The notes under the pieces were generated by a model that was not told where the DNA came from, did no database searches, and was given only the letters and a program-made list of their open reading frames with translations. The position numbers were made by a program, and so were the translations under genes. From Microvenator marinus (lineage in GTDB: Bacteria > Myxococcota_A > Bradymonadia > Bradymonadales > Bradymonadaceae), in the NCBI RefSeq assembly GCF_007993755.1, contig NZ_CP042467.1:310001-374000 (forward strand): a stretch of DNA of 64,000 nt, read 5' to 3'. Shown in pieces: positions 1 to 9,481 of the stretch (positions are counted from its first letter, which is position 1; each line of letters opens with the position of its first letter).

Positions 1-111
1 GCCCAAGTCCTCAAACGGACCAAGCTCACCGGTGATACCGCCACCGAAACCAACCTCGCCGAGCGTCTGAAGGAAAAGCGTGCCAATTTGAAGAAGTCGG
101 ATCGGAGCTAA
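1..111 (+). CDS. C-terminal end of an unidentified protein (cut by window start)
   Basis: An open frame enters at base 1 and stops at TAA 109-111, giving 36 residues rich in Lys, Arg and Thr (ending RANLKKSDRS). The tail is hydrophilic, with no recognisable domain. It is placed as a gene end because the next gene begins only 4 bases later, with its GGAG ribosome site (about 104-107) lying inside this frame, so the two are probably co-transcribed. Function cannot be named from this fragment. Confidence 0.55.
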   Translation, partial: AQVLKRTKLTGDTATETNLAERLKEKRANLKKSDRS

Positions 112-115
112 TAGA

Positions 116-745
116 ATGAAAATTCTTATTCTGCTTACGATGCTCGTCTTGGTGTCCTGCCAAACCCGAGAGATTGGGAGCGTAGCGAGCACCGATAAGA
201 AGCTCGTTTTTTCAGATGACTTTGAACGCGCAGATCTTGGCGAGAACTGGGTGAGAGGCTCTGGCGAGGGCGGACCGGGTCAATGGACGATCAAAGATGG
301 ATGGGTGGCCGGCGATCGCATAAAGAACGACCCTTTGTGGTACCGCGCGGCTTTGCCGGCCAAAGTTCGCGTGGAGTTCGACGCGCGTTCGCGTTCGGCC
401 GATGGTGACCTAAAGTTCGAGATTTTTGGAGACGGAGATCGACACGAGTCAGGTTATATCGTGGTCTTGGGCGGCTGGAAAAACAGCCTTGATATCGTGG
501 CTCGACTCGATGAGCACGGAGAAGATCGGCTCGAACAACCCACGATGAAGGTAGAGGCGAACAAAGTTTATAAGATTGCGGCTGAACGTGTTGACTCCGA
601 GATTCGCATTTTTGTGGATGGGCGTTTGCACATGACCTATGCCGACGAGATTCCTCTCAAGGGTGCCAAACACAGATTTTTCGCCTTCAACGACTGGATG
701 GTCCCAGTCGAGTTCGACAGCTTTCGTGTTTATGAACTTCAATGA
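116..745 (+). CDS. ConA-like (laminin-G/DUF1080-type) lipoprotein
   Basis: The 209-residue protein has a lipoprotein signal peptide: a hydrophobic run at residues 3-13 and a lipobox LVSC ending at Cys15. The rest reads as one beta-sandwich of the concanavalin-A-like superfamily. It starts FSDDFERADLGENW, a common opening of such domains, and ends with FDSFRVYEL, the usual final strand. Proteins of this fold bind or cleave glycans, but no catalytic residues can be assigned here. It is probably anchored in the outer membrane. GGAG lies 8 bases before the ATG. The fold call is from pattern recognition only; substrate unknown. Confidence 0.7.
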   Translation: MKILILLTMLVLVSCQTREIGSVASTDKKLVFSDDFERADLGENWVRGSGEGGPGQWTIKDGWVAGDRIKNDPLWYRAALPAKVRVEFDARSRSADGDLKFEIFGDGDRHESGYIVVLGGWKNSLDIVARLDEHGEDRLEQPTMKVEANKVYKIAAERVDSEIRIFVDGRLHMTYADEIPLKGAKHRFFAFNDWMVPVEFDSFRVYELQ

Positions 746-839
746 CGAACCGTTCGGCTTGGGGTAGACTCCAGAAAACTTGGTGGTTTCGTTTTAATTT
801 GTCCAGGGCCCTCTTGGCCTGAATGTAGTGCAGGGAACG

Positions 840-2096
840 ATGGAAACTCGTACCATTTTGCAGATCGTGCTTGGGGTGATTGTCACACTTATCGTGGCGT
901 TGGGTGGATTCATTATCTACCAGCTTACAAGAGAAGCTGAGACCGTGGTGGTCAAGGAGATCATCGAGCCAGAGGTCGAGGAGCGCATCAACCCCTGGGC
1001 GGACAAAGGTGAAGCTGCAATATCCCTCGTTAAGCGACTAGAGGTGGTGCAACCACTCATCCCGAAAAAGGAAGAGCCCAAACCGAAGTCACGGCGCAAA
1101 CGAAAAGTCGAGGAGGAGGTCGAGCTTCCTCCGGTGACTTTCGACGAGGCATTTGCCAACGAAGAATTCGTGAAGTCGGTGCTCGGTGTTTCGGCCGAGG
1201 CCGTAGGTTGGGAGTCGCAATGGTGGGAAGAGACCAAGTTCGGACCACATTTCTTCATGGTGCGATTCGCGTTTAAGGACGGCGATATCAAACTAGGACC
1301 GGAGTGGATCGTTGACCTCAAGAATCGCAAGGTGGTTCCAAAGAACCTTCTTGCTCAAGTTGTCCAGAACCCAACCGAGGGTGTTAAGTCCGAGTATTAC
1401 GGCAAGAATCAGCAGATTGTTTCAGCGATTGGCAACCACCGGTTTGAATCGCGAATGTCGCTTGCGGGCGCATTATTGCTTTATTTTGAGCAGCGAGCGG
1501 ACTCTCAAAGTGATGACACCATCATCGGATGGACCATCAATCACGAGCGTGGAAACCTCTTTAAGGCGTATTTTCAGTGGTTGGAGAACAACGAATCAAC
1601 CTACGCCGAGTTTGAGTTTGATTTCGACCGTAAGGCACTCAAGCCGATCAATCTGCAAGCGGCGAATCTGATGAACGTAGGCGAAGATTTCGATCGTCAA
1701 AGGGTGTCGATCATGCCGATGACCTACAATGCTTCGGCTCCGAACCCAGCAAATCGTTGGATTGATGGTGCACGCAAGCAATGCCGAAAACCTGCGAACA
1801 AACCTGGTTGCGATGCTCTCGCGACAATCTTCGACCAGAAAGAGGTCGTCGAGACACTTGAGTGGCTCTTGACCGCTCAAGCAAATACCGCCGATGAGTT
1901 CGAAGAGTGCAAGAAGAAGCGCGAGTGCCGCTGGATTCCTTCGCCAAAATCAGGTTCGGAGTTCAACGTGAAGTACGCCTTCAATTTGAAGGGCAAGGAG
2001 CAAAACGTGTCCTGGGATGTCGATTTGAAGTCGAACGAAATCAAACCGGCCGATCGTGTCAGCAAACTTGCGTTGAGTGTGATTCGTGCACGTTGA
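840..2096 (+). CDS. Membrane-anchored protein of unknown function
   Basis: A single N-terminal transmembrane helix (residues about 5-27, TILQIVLGVIVTLIVALGGF) is followed by a charged stalk with a basic patch (KPKSRRKRKVEEEVE) and a roughly 320-residue soluble region that I do not recognise. Two Cys near the end (ECKKKRECRW) may form a disulfide if the domain is periplasmic. The ATG at 840 has AGGGA just upstream; a GTG at 828 would add four residues but has no ribosome site. The next gene follows within a few bases, suggesting an operon with the JAMM-like protein. Confidence 0.6.
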   Translation: METRTILQIVLGVIVTLIVALGGFIIYQLTREAETVVVKEIIEPEVEERINPWADKGEAAISLVKRLEVVQPLIPKKEEPKPKSRRKRKVEEEVELPPVTFDEAFANEEFVKSVLGVSAEAVGWESQWWEETKFGPHFFMVRFAFKDGDIKLGPEWIVDLKNRKVVPKNLLAQVVQNPTEGVKSEYYGKNQQIVSAIGNHRFESRMSLAGALLLYFEQRADSQSDDTIIGWTINHERGNLFKAYFQWLENNESTYAEFEFDFDRKALKPINLQAANLMNVGEDFDRQRVSIMPMTYNASAPNPANRWIDGARKQCRKPANKPGCDALATIFDQKEVVETLEWLLTAQANTADEFEECKKKRECRWIPSPKSGSEFNVKYAFNLKGKEQNVSWDVDLKSNEIKPADRVSKLALSVIRAR

Positions 2097-2100
2097 AGAG

Positions 2101-2619
2101 ATGGATTTGCCCGACGCGATCTCCAGAGAGGCGCCTCGAAACTCAAAGCGTATTTGGGTGCATAATCTGGGCGATGACTCCGACCAACCCGTCCGGTATT
2201 TTGTATACGCCGATATGTTGGAAGCCCTGGTGGATTCGGCGCGACAGCTAGGTTCTAGCTGCGCCGTCCTACACGGAAATTTTGGGGTCGACCCAGACGG
2301 TGGGTTTGTTGAGATTTCCGGTTTTGAGAATTTGGGCCCGTGCGAGGCGCCAACCGTTAAACACGCGCGAGAACAGACGGATGAGTGGATCTTTGACTCC
2401 AATCAGGGACGACCGCTGCTCGGGCTCTTTTACTGCCTTCCAGACAGCGAAGCACTGCTCAGCGAAGAGCTCGGTCGAATCTTCCTGAGCCTTCTGAATG
2501 TTCCTTTTCAGGTGATTGCTGTTTTCGACCCCAACTCCCAGAGGTTTGGGCTCTACACGAGGCTTCCGCGCGGCAAGTTTCGGAATATGGCAATTCGCTG
2601 GGTTAAAGAACGCCCATAG
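2101..2619 (+). CDS. JAMM/MPN-fold protein lacking the metal-binding residues
   Basis: The protein has about 172 residues from ATG 2101, or 177 if GTG 2086 is used, which would overlap the preceding stop. The order of segments follows a JAB1/MPN/Mov34 domain: VLHGNFGV, then GFVEISGFENL, then GLFYCLPDSEALLSEEL, then VPFQVIAVFDP. In active JAMM proteases the third segment carries His-x-His, Ser and Asp. Here the histidines are Tyr and Leu and the Asp is Leu, so it should not bind catalytic zinc. It is likely a scaffold or binding module. No partner is evident. Fold assignment is by motif alignment by eye. Confidence 0.6.
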   Translation: MDLPDAISREAPRNSKRIWVHNLGDDSDQPVRYFVYADMLEALVDSARQLGSSCAVLHGNFGVDPDGGFVEISGFENLGPCEAPTVKHAREQTDEWIFDSNQGRPLLGLFYCLPDSEALLSEELGRIFLSLLNVPFQVIAVFDPNSQRFGLYTRLPRGKFRNMAIRWVKERP

Positions 2620-2674
2620 TGGTTGTGACTTGATGGGGGAATCTCAACGGAGTAGATCGTCCGTGTGAGTATGA

Positions 2675-3982
<1,308 letters not shown>

Positions 3983-4082
3983 ATTAGTCTGCACAAAATC
4001 CTTTTGAATATCCGACCAAGGTTTTGTGTCGAATCTCGTGCAAGGTCCTAGAAAGGCACGTAATCGAGAATAGGAGTTCAAA

Positions 4083-5639
4083 ATGGATAATCAGCGAAAT
4101 CATTGGTCACCTAAGGCGGGGAGAGTTTTACGACTCGTCGGCCTTATTTCCGCGCTCTTTTTCACGGCGTGCGGAGGATGCGGCGACAAGGGCGAAACAG
4201 ATGTGACGTGCGACGACGGACCATGTCCGGTCGCATGTACCACGAACGCGGACTGTACAGATGGCGCCTGCCATCTCGGCTATTGTGTAGATACATGTGC
4301 TATCGACGGTGATTGCGCCGAAGGTACCGTGTGTTCACGCGACCGATTCTGCGTACTGCCTGACGATCCCGGGCAATGCACCCTGGATAGTGATTGCCTC
4401 TCGAGGCGATGCGATGACGGCATGTGCGCACCTGCTCGTAGATGCGACGAGGATACTCAGTGCTTCGAAGGCGAGTTCTGTACCGTTGAGGGTGTGTGTG
4501 TTCCAAGCTGTTCACAAAACGTCGAGTGTGGCGTCGAAGAGGTCTGCCAGGACGGTCGTTGTGTCGTTGGTGGTGAATGTACCCAAGACGCTGAATGTGG
4601 CGTTGGCGGTGCCTGCGTTGATGGCTCGTGTGCGATCGCATGTGGCGATGACGAAGAATGTGGCCAGGATGGTGCGTGCTTCAGGGGTCAATGCAGCAGC
4701 GGCTGTGACGAGACCTCATGCGGCGACGACGCGGTATGCTGGAGAGGCGTTTGTGTAGACGCGGATCCAACAAATCCAAGCGTACCTGCGCCGAACACCG
4801 ACCCTACAAACCCGAACACCAATAACCCAGATCCAAACAACCCGGACCCGAATAATCCAGATCCAAACAACCCGGACCCTAACAATCCGGATCCGAATAA
4901 CCCAGATCCGAACGACCCGAACCCGGACAACGCTCAAGAGTGCTCGAGTGCGAATGAGTGCGCTACAAATGAGCGGTGTGAGGACGGAAAGTGTGTGATC
5001 GACGATATCTGTACGACAGATACGCAATGTGGTCCTGGTGCTTATTGCAACCGCGGCACTTGCCGGCTCGGGTGTAACGACAATGCAGATTGTCGAGATG
5101 GCGAGACATGCGGCGCTGATAACAAGTGTGTGGCCAACACGCCTGTGGACCTCAGCTGCTCTTCAACTGCCGATTGTGGTCCTTGTGAGACCTGTATCGG
5201 CGGCCAATGCGAAGTCGTAGCTGTGGTCTGTGTGACGGACTCACAATGCGGAATCGAGAAGGGTTGCCTTGACGGATTCTGCCACTTCGAGTGTTCAACT
5301 AACGCGGATTGCCCATTCAGCCATTCGTGCCAGTCCGGCATCTGTCAGGCAGATGCGACACTGCCCGCTGAATGTACGGCGAACTCCGAGTGCGCGCAGA
5401 ACGAGACGTGCGTCAACGGTCTTTGCTTCAGCGAGTGTACGTCTGACACACAGTGCGGAGACATGATGATGTGTAACCAAGGTGTGTGTGAGCCCGACTT
5501 CCGCCGCGGTATCGAATGTTACCGAAGCGCGGATTGTGGCGGGGAAGGCGTCTGTGTGGACGGACTTTGCACGGTTGCGTGTGACGGAAACTCCGAGTGT
5601 CGCACAGGTACATGTGACCTGGGTTACTGCACCCGCTAA
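4083..5639 (+). CDS. Cysteine-rich repeat lipoprotein with NNPDP linker
   Basis: The 518-residue protein has a lipoprotein-type signal (hydrophobic residues about 18-28, then FTACGG). The mature part is a string of short Cys modules of the form C-x-x-D-x-x-C-x-x-G-x-C-x-x-x-x-C. They are split by an Asn/Asp/Pro linker (residues about 247-281) made of a pentapeptide repeat. Such Cys-rich surface lipoproteins are abundant in Myxococcota; their binding partners are generally unknown. AGGAG lies just upstream of the ATG and a strong terminator follows the gene, so it is probably monocistronic. Related in style to the proteins at 18386 and 39516. Confidence 0.8.
   Translation: MDNQRNHWSPKAGRVLRLVGLISALFFTACGGCGDKGETDVTCDDGPCPVACTTNADCTDGACHLGYCVDTCAIDGDCAEGTVCSRDRFCVLPDDPGQCTLDSDCLSRRCDDGMCAPARRCDEDTQCFEGEFCTVEGVCVPSCSQNVECGVEEVCQDGRCVVGGECTQDAECGVGGACVDGSCAIACGDDEECGQDGACFRGQCSSGCDETSCGDDAVCWRGVCVDADPTNPSVPAPNTDPTNPNTNNPDPNNPDPNNPDPNNPDPNNPDPNNPDPNDPNPDNAQECSSANECATNERCEDGKCVIDDICTTDTQCGPGAYCNRGTCRLGCNDNADCRDGETCGADNKCVANTPVDLSCSSTADCGPCETCIGGQCEVVAVVCVTDSQCGIEKGCLDGFCHFECSTNADCPFSHSCQSGICQADATLPAECTANSECAQNETCVNGLCFSECTSDTQCGDMMMCNQGVCEPDFRRGIECYRSADCGGEGVCVDGLCTVACDGNSECRTGTCDLGYCTR
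4821..4925 (+). repeat. Seven 15-base repeats encoding NNPDP units
   Basis: Seven head-to-tail 15-base units, starting at 4821 (AATAACCCAGATCCA) and spaced every 15 bases. Six encode Asn-Asn-Pro-Asp-Pro; the last reads NDPNP. Third codon positions vary between AAC/AAT, CCC/CCG/CCA and GAC/GAT, so the peptide is conserved more than the DNA, which suggests selection on a stiff linker rather than a recent slippage product. Confidence 0.9.
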
Positions 5640-5664
5640 TCTCCGAATCTCGATTACTTGCCTC

Positions 5665-5704
5665 GAACGCACGCCTAACTTAACGTAGGCGTGCGTTCTT
5701 CTTT
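5665..5704 (+). terminator. Rho-independent terminator after the Cys-rich lipoprotein gene
   Basis: A perfect 13-base-pair stem (5665-5677 with 5686-5698), an 8-base loop and a following TTCTTTT tract. It ends just before the lytic transglycosylase gene and isolates the two transcripts. Confidence 0.88.
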
Positions 5705-5715
5705 TGGTCAAAGTG

Positions 5716-6399
5716 ATGAGTAAACTGATCGTCTTGATGTTGGGGCTTTTGTTGCCATGTGTGGCGTGGGCCGACCTCTATAAGTATCGAGGCAAAGACG
5801 GTGAAATCATCATTACGACTGAAAAGCGCTCGGACTTGAAATTGATCGAAGTGATCAGCTCTGGTGGTTCCAAGGGCAGCACGAGCAAAACAAGTGCGGC
5901 CCCGGGCTCGAAAAAGGCCAAGAACCAAGAAGCGGCCCAGCGTATTGCCGAGAGTTCGAAGTCTCGCTCCGATAACGTGATTTTGCCCGTTAGAGAGCGA
6001 CAAAGCGCATACGATGACATCATTCGAGAAGCTGCCGAAGCCTACAACGTTCCGTTTGGTTTCGTGAAAGCTGTGATTCGTATCGAAAGCAATTTTAACC
6101 CGAATGCGATTAGCCATGCCGGTGCCATGGGGCTCATGCAACTGATGCCCAGAACGGCCGAGGCTATGAACGTGCGGGATCCCTTCGACCCTCGGCAGAA
6201 TATCTTCGGTGGTGCGAAATTCCTGCGAATCCTCACGGATCGCTATCACGGGGACATCAATCTGATCTTGGCGGCGTACAATGCAGGGGATGCTGCCGTT
6301 GCAAGGTATAGCGGTATTCCCTATCCGCAGACGAGAGGGTATGTAGCAGCGGTGTATAAGTGGTACCTGGAATACAACGCTGAAGAGGTCGAGCCTTGA
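5716..6399 (+). CDS. Secreted lytic transglycosylase (DUF4124-like N-terminus plus SLT domain)
   Basis: The 227-residue protein starts with a signal peptide ending about ALAWA-type (LLLPCVAWA), then a short DUF4124-like segment (DLYKYRGKDGEIIITTEKR), a linker, and a C-terminal goose-lysozyme-like SLT domain. That domain shows the catalytic Glu in VIRIESNFNPNAIS, GAMGLMQLMPRTA, and LAAYNAGDAAV. It cleaves the MurNAc-GlcNAc bond of peptidoglycan in the periplasm. ATG 5716 gives the best signal peptide; an in-frame TTG at 5704 would add four residues. Its stop overlaps the start of pgsA (TTGA), so translation is likely coupled. Confidence 0.93.
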   Translation: MSKLIVLMLGLLLPCVAWADLYKYRGKDGEIIITTEKRSDLKLIEVISSGGSKGSTSKTSAAPGSKKAKNQEAAQRIAESSKSRSDNVILPVRERQSAYDDIIREAAEAYNVPFGFVKAVIRIESNFNPNAISHAGAMGLMQLMPRTAEAMNVRDPFDPRQNIFGGAKFLRILTDRYHGDINLILAAYNAGDAAVARYSGIPYPQTRGYVAAVYKWYLEYNAEEVEP

Positions 6400-7001
6400 G
6401 CAAGAGCACCATCCGTCAGGACATTGTCAACATTCCCAATCTCTTGACTCTCTTCCGGATCGCCTTGATTCCGGTGGTTTGTTGGTTGATCTATGATGGG
6501 ACTCCGATCTCATGTCTGTGGGCGTTCTTCTTCTTTTGGGTCGCGAGCGTCACAGATTGGCTCGATGGCTATATTGCTCGAAAGCAAAATCTCGTGAGCA
6601 TTACGGGGAAGTTCTTGGATCCGCTCGCGGACAAACTTCTGGTGATGGCCTCATTGATCATGCTGGTGGGGCTAGGGCGAGTTCCCGGTTGGATCGTCAT
6701 ACTCTTGCTCTCCCGTGAAATTACGATCACAAGTCTGCGAGCTCTCGCAAGCTCCGAAGGGATGGTCATCGCAGCAGGAGAGGGCGGAAAAATGAAGACT
6801 GCACTGCAGATGGTCGGGCTGATCGGATTGCTGGTGCATTTCACCTACGAGGTGAATTGGGGATTCATTTCCGCGAAGGTCAATTTTCATATTCTCGGCC
6901 TCTGGCTGATCATCGTTTCGCTCTTCTTCAGCATCGGTAGTGCAGTCGACTACTTCCGCGGGTTCGCGAGTGCTTTGGATTCGCGAACTAGCAACGTTTA
7001 G
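6396..7001 (+). CDS. pgsA: CDP-diacylglycerol-glycerol-3-phosphate 3-phosphatidyltransferase
   Basis: A 201-residue inner-membrane enzyme of phosphatidylglycerol synthesis. The CDP-alcohol phosphotransferase signature D-G-x2-A-R-x8-G-x3-D-x3-D is complete (DWLDGYIARKQ then GKFLDPLADK). It is preceded by the typical opening NIPNLLTLFRIALIPV and surrounded by several hydrophobic helices. The start is TTG 6396, overlapping the upstream stop as TTGA, with GAGG upstream inside the transglycosylase gene. No in-frame ATG precedes the conserved N-terminus, so the rare start looks genuine. Confidence 0.94.
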   Translation: MSKSTIRQDIVNIPNLLTLFRIALIPVVCWLIYDGTPISCLWAFFFFWVASVTDWLDGYIARKQNLVSITGKFLDPLADKLLVMASLIMLVGLGRVPGWIVILLLSREITITSLRALASSEGMVIAAGEGGKMKTALQMVGLIGLLVHFTYEVNWGFISAKVNFHILGLWLIIVSLFFSIGSAVDYFRGFASALDSRTSNV

Positions 7002-7133
7002 TGGCGTATTTCCGGTTGTAAAATGAGTTGGATGGGGTAAAAAGCTTGCGCTCCGCGGAATATTTTTCAGTCTGGACCCGCTTTCCACTCTGCGTCCGCG
7101 GGAGTGTTGTGCCTGGCGCGACGTCGACCCCCC

Positions 7134-7150
7134 ACGACGTAAGTCGTTTT
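7134..7150 (+). other. Small hairpin with T-run before the DUF507 gene
   Basis: A 5-base-pair stem (ACGAC/GTCGT) with a GTAA tetraloop is followed by TTTT, 16 bases before the DUF507 start. It could be a weak terminator or attenuator for pgsA transcripts; the stem is too short to be sure. The rest of 7002-7165 holds only a weak promoter-like pair (TTGTAA 7016, TAAAAA 7038). Confidence 0.3.
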
Positions 7151-7165
7151 ATTCGAGAGTGAAAA

Positions 7166-7675
7166 ATGCGTTTGTACGGTGGCCAAGTTCCCCTCATCGC
7201 CGAAGAGATCCTTCGAGTCCTGGTGCGTTCCGGTGACTTAGAAGTAGCGGATGAGAATGTGCCCGAAGTCGAAGTCGATATTCAATCGGTGCTAAAAGAA
7301 TATATCCGAATGGACCGTGAGCTCACTTCTAAGGCCCGCGACGAGGCTTCTCGCTCCGGCGTGAGTATGATGCGTATCAAGCGTCAACTCGCCAAGGAGA
7401 AGAGCTTTGAGGTCGGTGAGGATGCGATGGGATACATCATTGACCAACTCATTGAGACATTCCTCCACTCGCATCACGTTGAAGAAGTCTTCAGCGAAGA
7501 CCACGATCTCAGAAAACGTATCCGTCCCATTCTCAAGCGGCACATGGCTGTCGATGAAGAACTTGATCGCGAAGTTAGGGACAAGATCAAGAACCTCGAA
7601 GAAGGTTCGAAGACTTGGGAGCAGGAGTACCAGAAGGTCATGGGTAGCGTGAAGCGGAACAAAGGGCTCGAGTAG
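7166..7675 (+). CDS. DUF507 family protein
   Basis: The 169-residue soluble, charged, mostly helical protein matches the DUF507 pattern: MRLYGGQVPLIAEEILRVL at the start, and two similar halves each ending in a DELT/DEELDREVR-type segment (residues about 60-70 and 140-150). The family is typical of deltaproteobacterial groups and relatives and has no known function. The start follows a GAGAG site. It converges with the M74 endopeptidase gene, leaving only 3 bases between the stop codons. Confidence 0.85.
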   Translation: MRLYGGQVPLIAEEILRVLVRSGDLEVADENVPEVEVDIQSVLKEYIRMDRELTSKARDEASRSGVSMMRIKRQLAKEKSFEVGEDAMGYIIDQLIETFLHSHHVEEVFSEDHDLRKRIRPILKRHMAVDEELDREVRDKIKNLEEGSKTWEQEYQKVMGSVKRNKGLE

Positions 7676-7678
7676 GCC

Positions 7679-9424
7679 TCAATTGGTCTGGTATCTGTCC
7701 TTGTTCTTCTTCCACCATTTCGACCAATACGCTTCTAGCTTGTGTCCATCGAGCTGTTCGAGTGGTGACCAGCGTCCGCTGATCTCTCGAAGCGTCCTAT
7801 TGATATTGTAAACCATAAACTCGGGGGCGTCTGGCAAGAGCCTGATTAGCTCTCCAATATTGGCTGGTTCTAGGTGGGCGTGTTTGAACCCCATGCTCTG
7901 AAGTCCCGTCAAAAGCCAAATCTCGCGCCCAACTTGAGCGTTCGCCTGCATCCACTCTCGCCACTTTGCAATCTCGGTTTCTCGGGCCTTTTGGTCCTGC
8001 AGATTGGAATCTGTGGTGGCTCCGACCAGTGAAATGCGTTCCACGATCTTGAGAAGCTCGGCGGCCACGAGCTCTGGCTGGCTTTCAGCCTCATCAAGGA
8101 GTGGTTCGAGGAGGTCTGGCTCCATGAAGTGAATCAACGAACGCGCGGCCATGATTCTCTCCGTCTCGGAAAGGCCTGTGTTGCGCACTCGGGCTAGAGC
8201 GAAGTCCTTGACTTCTGGAGCCATGCTGCGGCGCAAAACGGAATAGGCTAGGGCACGCTGCTCGTCGGTCTCTGCCTCGTCTACTATGAACTCCATGAGG
8301 CGTGAAAGAACGCCACCGGACCATGGCCACGCATTGTGAATGGCGTAAAGTGAGGCATCTTTGATAGCTGGGTCCGTCGCGTCCAGACCCCAATGTGCTG
8401 CTACATCTGCCAGAAACGGTGAAGAGATGGACTTCAGGTGCTCGAGAATCGCAATCTTCTCCTCGGCTGACCCTTGCTCAAATCCACGGCTCATCTCCAT
8501 TGCGTGAGCCAAGAGGCTTGGCTCCGACCATTCACCCCATTCCCAAGATGGACCCCCTTCGAGGCAGCCTTGAAGCCGATCGTCGGGCTGACAGGCGATC
8601 CTCAGATGGAAGTGGTCGTCGTGGGGCAATGCATCGTGGGGCTGATGCAAAACGTCTGAGGCCATGGCAATGAGCCACGCGGGCTCTCCCAATGTTTGAG
8701 CGTGTTCCAGAAGCATTGCCTTCAGGCCGAGACTGATGAAGAGGTACTGAATTTGAACACCGCTTTGTAAGAGCCCTTTGACCACGGCCCAATTTCTTTC
8801 GACGTCAAACTTAAGGTGAGGCATCGCCGGCGGGATGCCCGAATCGTCGAACTTCAAAAGTTCGGGAGCAGGGACGGATTGGCCGGTCTCGTCCAACACG
8901 TAGAAGGCCAAATCTGCGTCTCTGCCTGAATTGTGAGAGCGGCTCCACGGGATGTCTCCACCACGCGAACGGCTAAGGTTGCCAATCATCAAAGGTGCCC
9001 CTTGATGAGTTTCGTTCACAAAGGCAGCCGCGCTCTTGATTGCATGGATGAGCTCTGGTGTACCCCAACGTGTACCGTAACCTTGATGTCGGTCGAAGAT
9101 TCGATAACCAACGCCAGTGGTGGGAAGTTCCGTGCCTTGATTGAGGTTTCCGTCGGAAACACTTCCGCGTGATGCCGAAGCCCTCGCAGGCACCTCAGAT
9201 TTTAGCCACTTAGTCCATTGAGGGACTGAGACCACGGTTTGTGAGCCACCGGACCAACGTGCAGCCTTGATTTGTGCGGATTTCATGGCAACCTGCGCGA
9301 GTTCGAACGCGGGTTTTGCCTCTTCGACCGGAGCAGGGGGCCGGTAGGGTGCGAAATGGTTTGGTGGAAGCGCCATGGCGGCTCCACTCCACAACACCCC
9401 AAACGCTAGAACGACGTATCTCAT
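7679..9424 (-). CDS. Penicillin-insensitive murein endopeptidase (M74) with long helical C-terminus
   Basis: The 581-residue secreted protein has a signal peptide MRYVVLAFGVLWSGAAMA. The M74 (MepA-type) zinc peptidase domain spans residues about 110-300. It contains SHNSGRDADLAF and HDDHFHLRI, the metal and active-site motifs of enzymes that cut D-Ala-meso-DAP crosslinks. MepA is about 270 residues; here roughly 280 more follow, rich in short helices with a HEAT-like rhythm, possibly a protein-binding arm. ATG 9424 is chosen because it starts at the signal peptide; an upstream start at 9439 would add MEHLL. It is divergent from the AAA+ membrane protein gene. Confidence 0.88.
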   Translation of the reverse strand: MRYVVLAFGVLWSGAAMALPPNHFAPYRPPAPVEEAKPAFELAQVAMKSAQIKAARWSGGSQTVVSVPQWTKWLKSEVPARASASRGSVSDGNLNQGTELPTTGVGYRIFDRHQGYGTRWGTPELIHAIKSAAAFVNETHQGAPLMIGNLSRSRGGDIPWSRSHNSGRDADLAFYVLDETGQSVPAPELLKFDDSGIPPAMPHLKFDVERNWAVVKGLLQSGVQIQYLFISLGLKAMLLEHAQTLGEPAWLIAMASDVLHQPHDALPHDDHFHLRIACQPDDRLQGCLEGGPSWEWGEWSEPSLLAHAMEMSRGFEQGSAEEKIAILEHLKSISSPFLADVAAHWGLDATDPAIKDASLYAIHNAWPWSGGVLSRLMEFIVDEAETDEQRALAYSVLRRSMAPEVKDFALARVRNTGLSETERIMAARSLIHFMEPDLLEPLLDEAESQPELVAAELLKIVERISLVGATTDSNLQDQKARETEIAKWREWMQANAQVGREIWLLTGLQSMGFKHAHLEPANIGELIRLLPDAPEFMVYNINRTLREISGRWSPLEQLDGHKLEAYWSKWWKKNKDRYQTN

Positions 9425-9481
9425 AAGCAAGTGCTCCATCGCACTTCTGGTATTTTAACCGCGAACTCGTTGGCTAAGCAA

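Noticed and set aside
2630-2658. TTGATG/TAGATC pair before enolase
   Set aside because: The spacing is 17 bases but the -10 matches at only three positions; not enough to call a promoter.
3990-4031. Imperfect inverted repeat after enolase (CACAAAATCC and GGTTTTGTG)
   Set aside because: The arms pair with a bulge and a long loop, and no T-run follows, so it is not convincing as a terminator.
4688-4930. Minus-strand frame with GLFGSG repeats and related overlapping frames
   Set aside because: It is only the reverse reading of the NNPDP repeat; no ribosome site or signal supports it.
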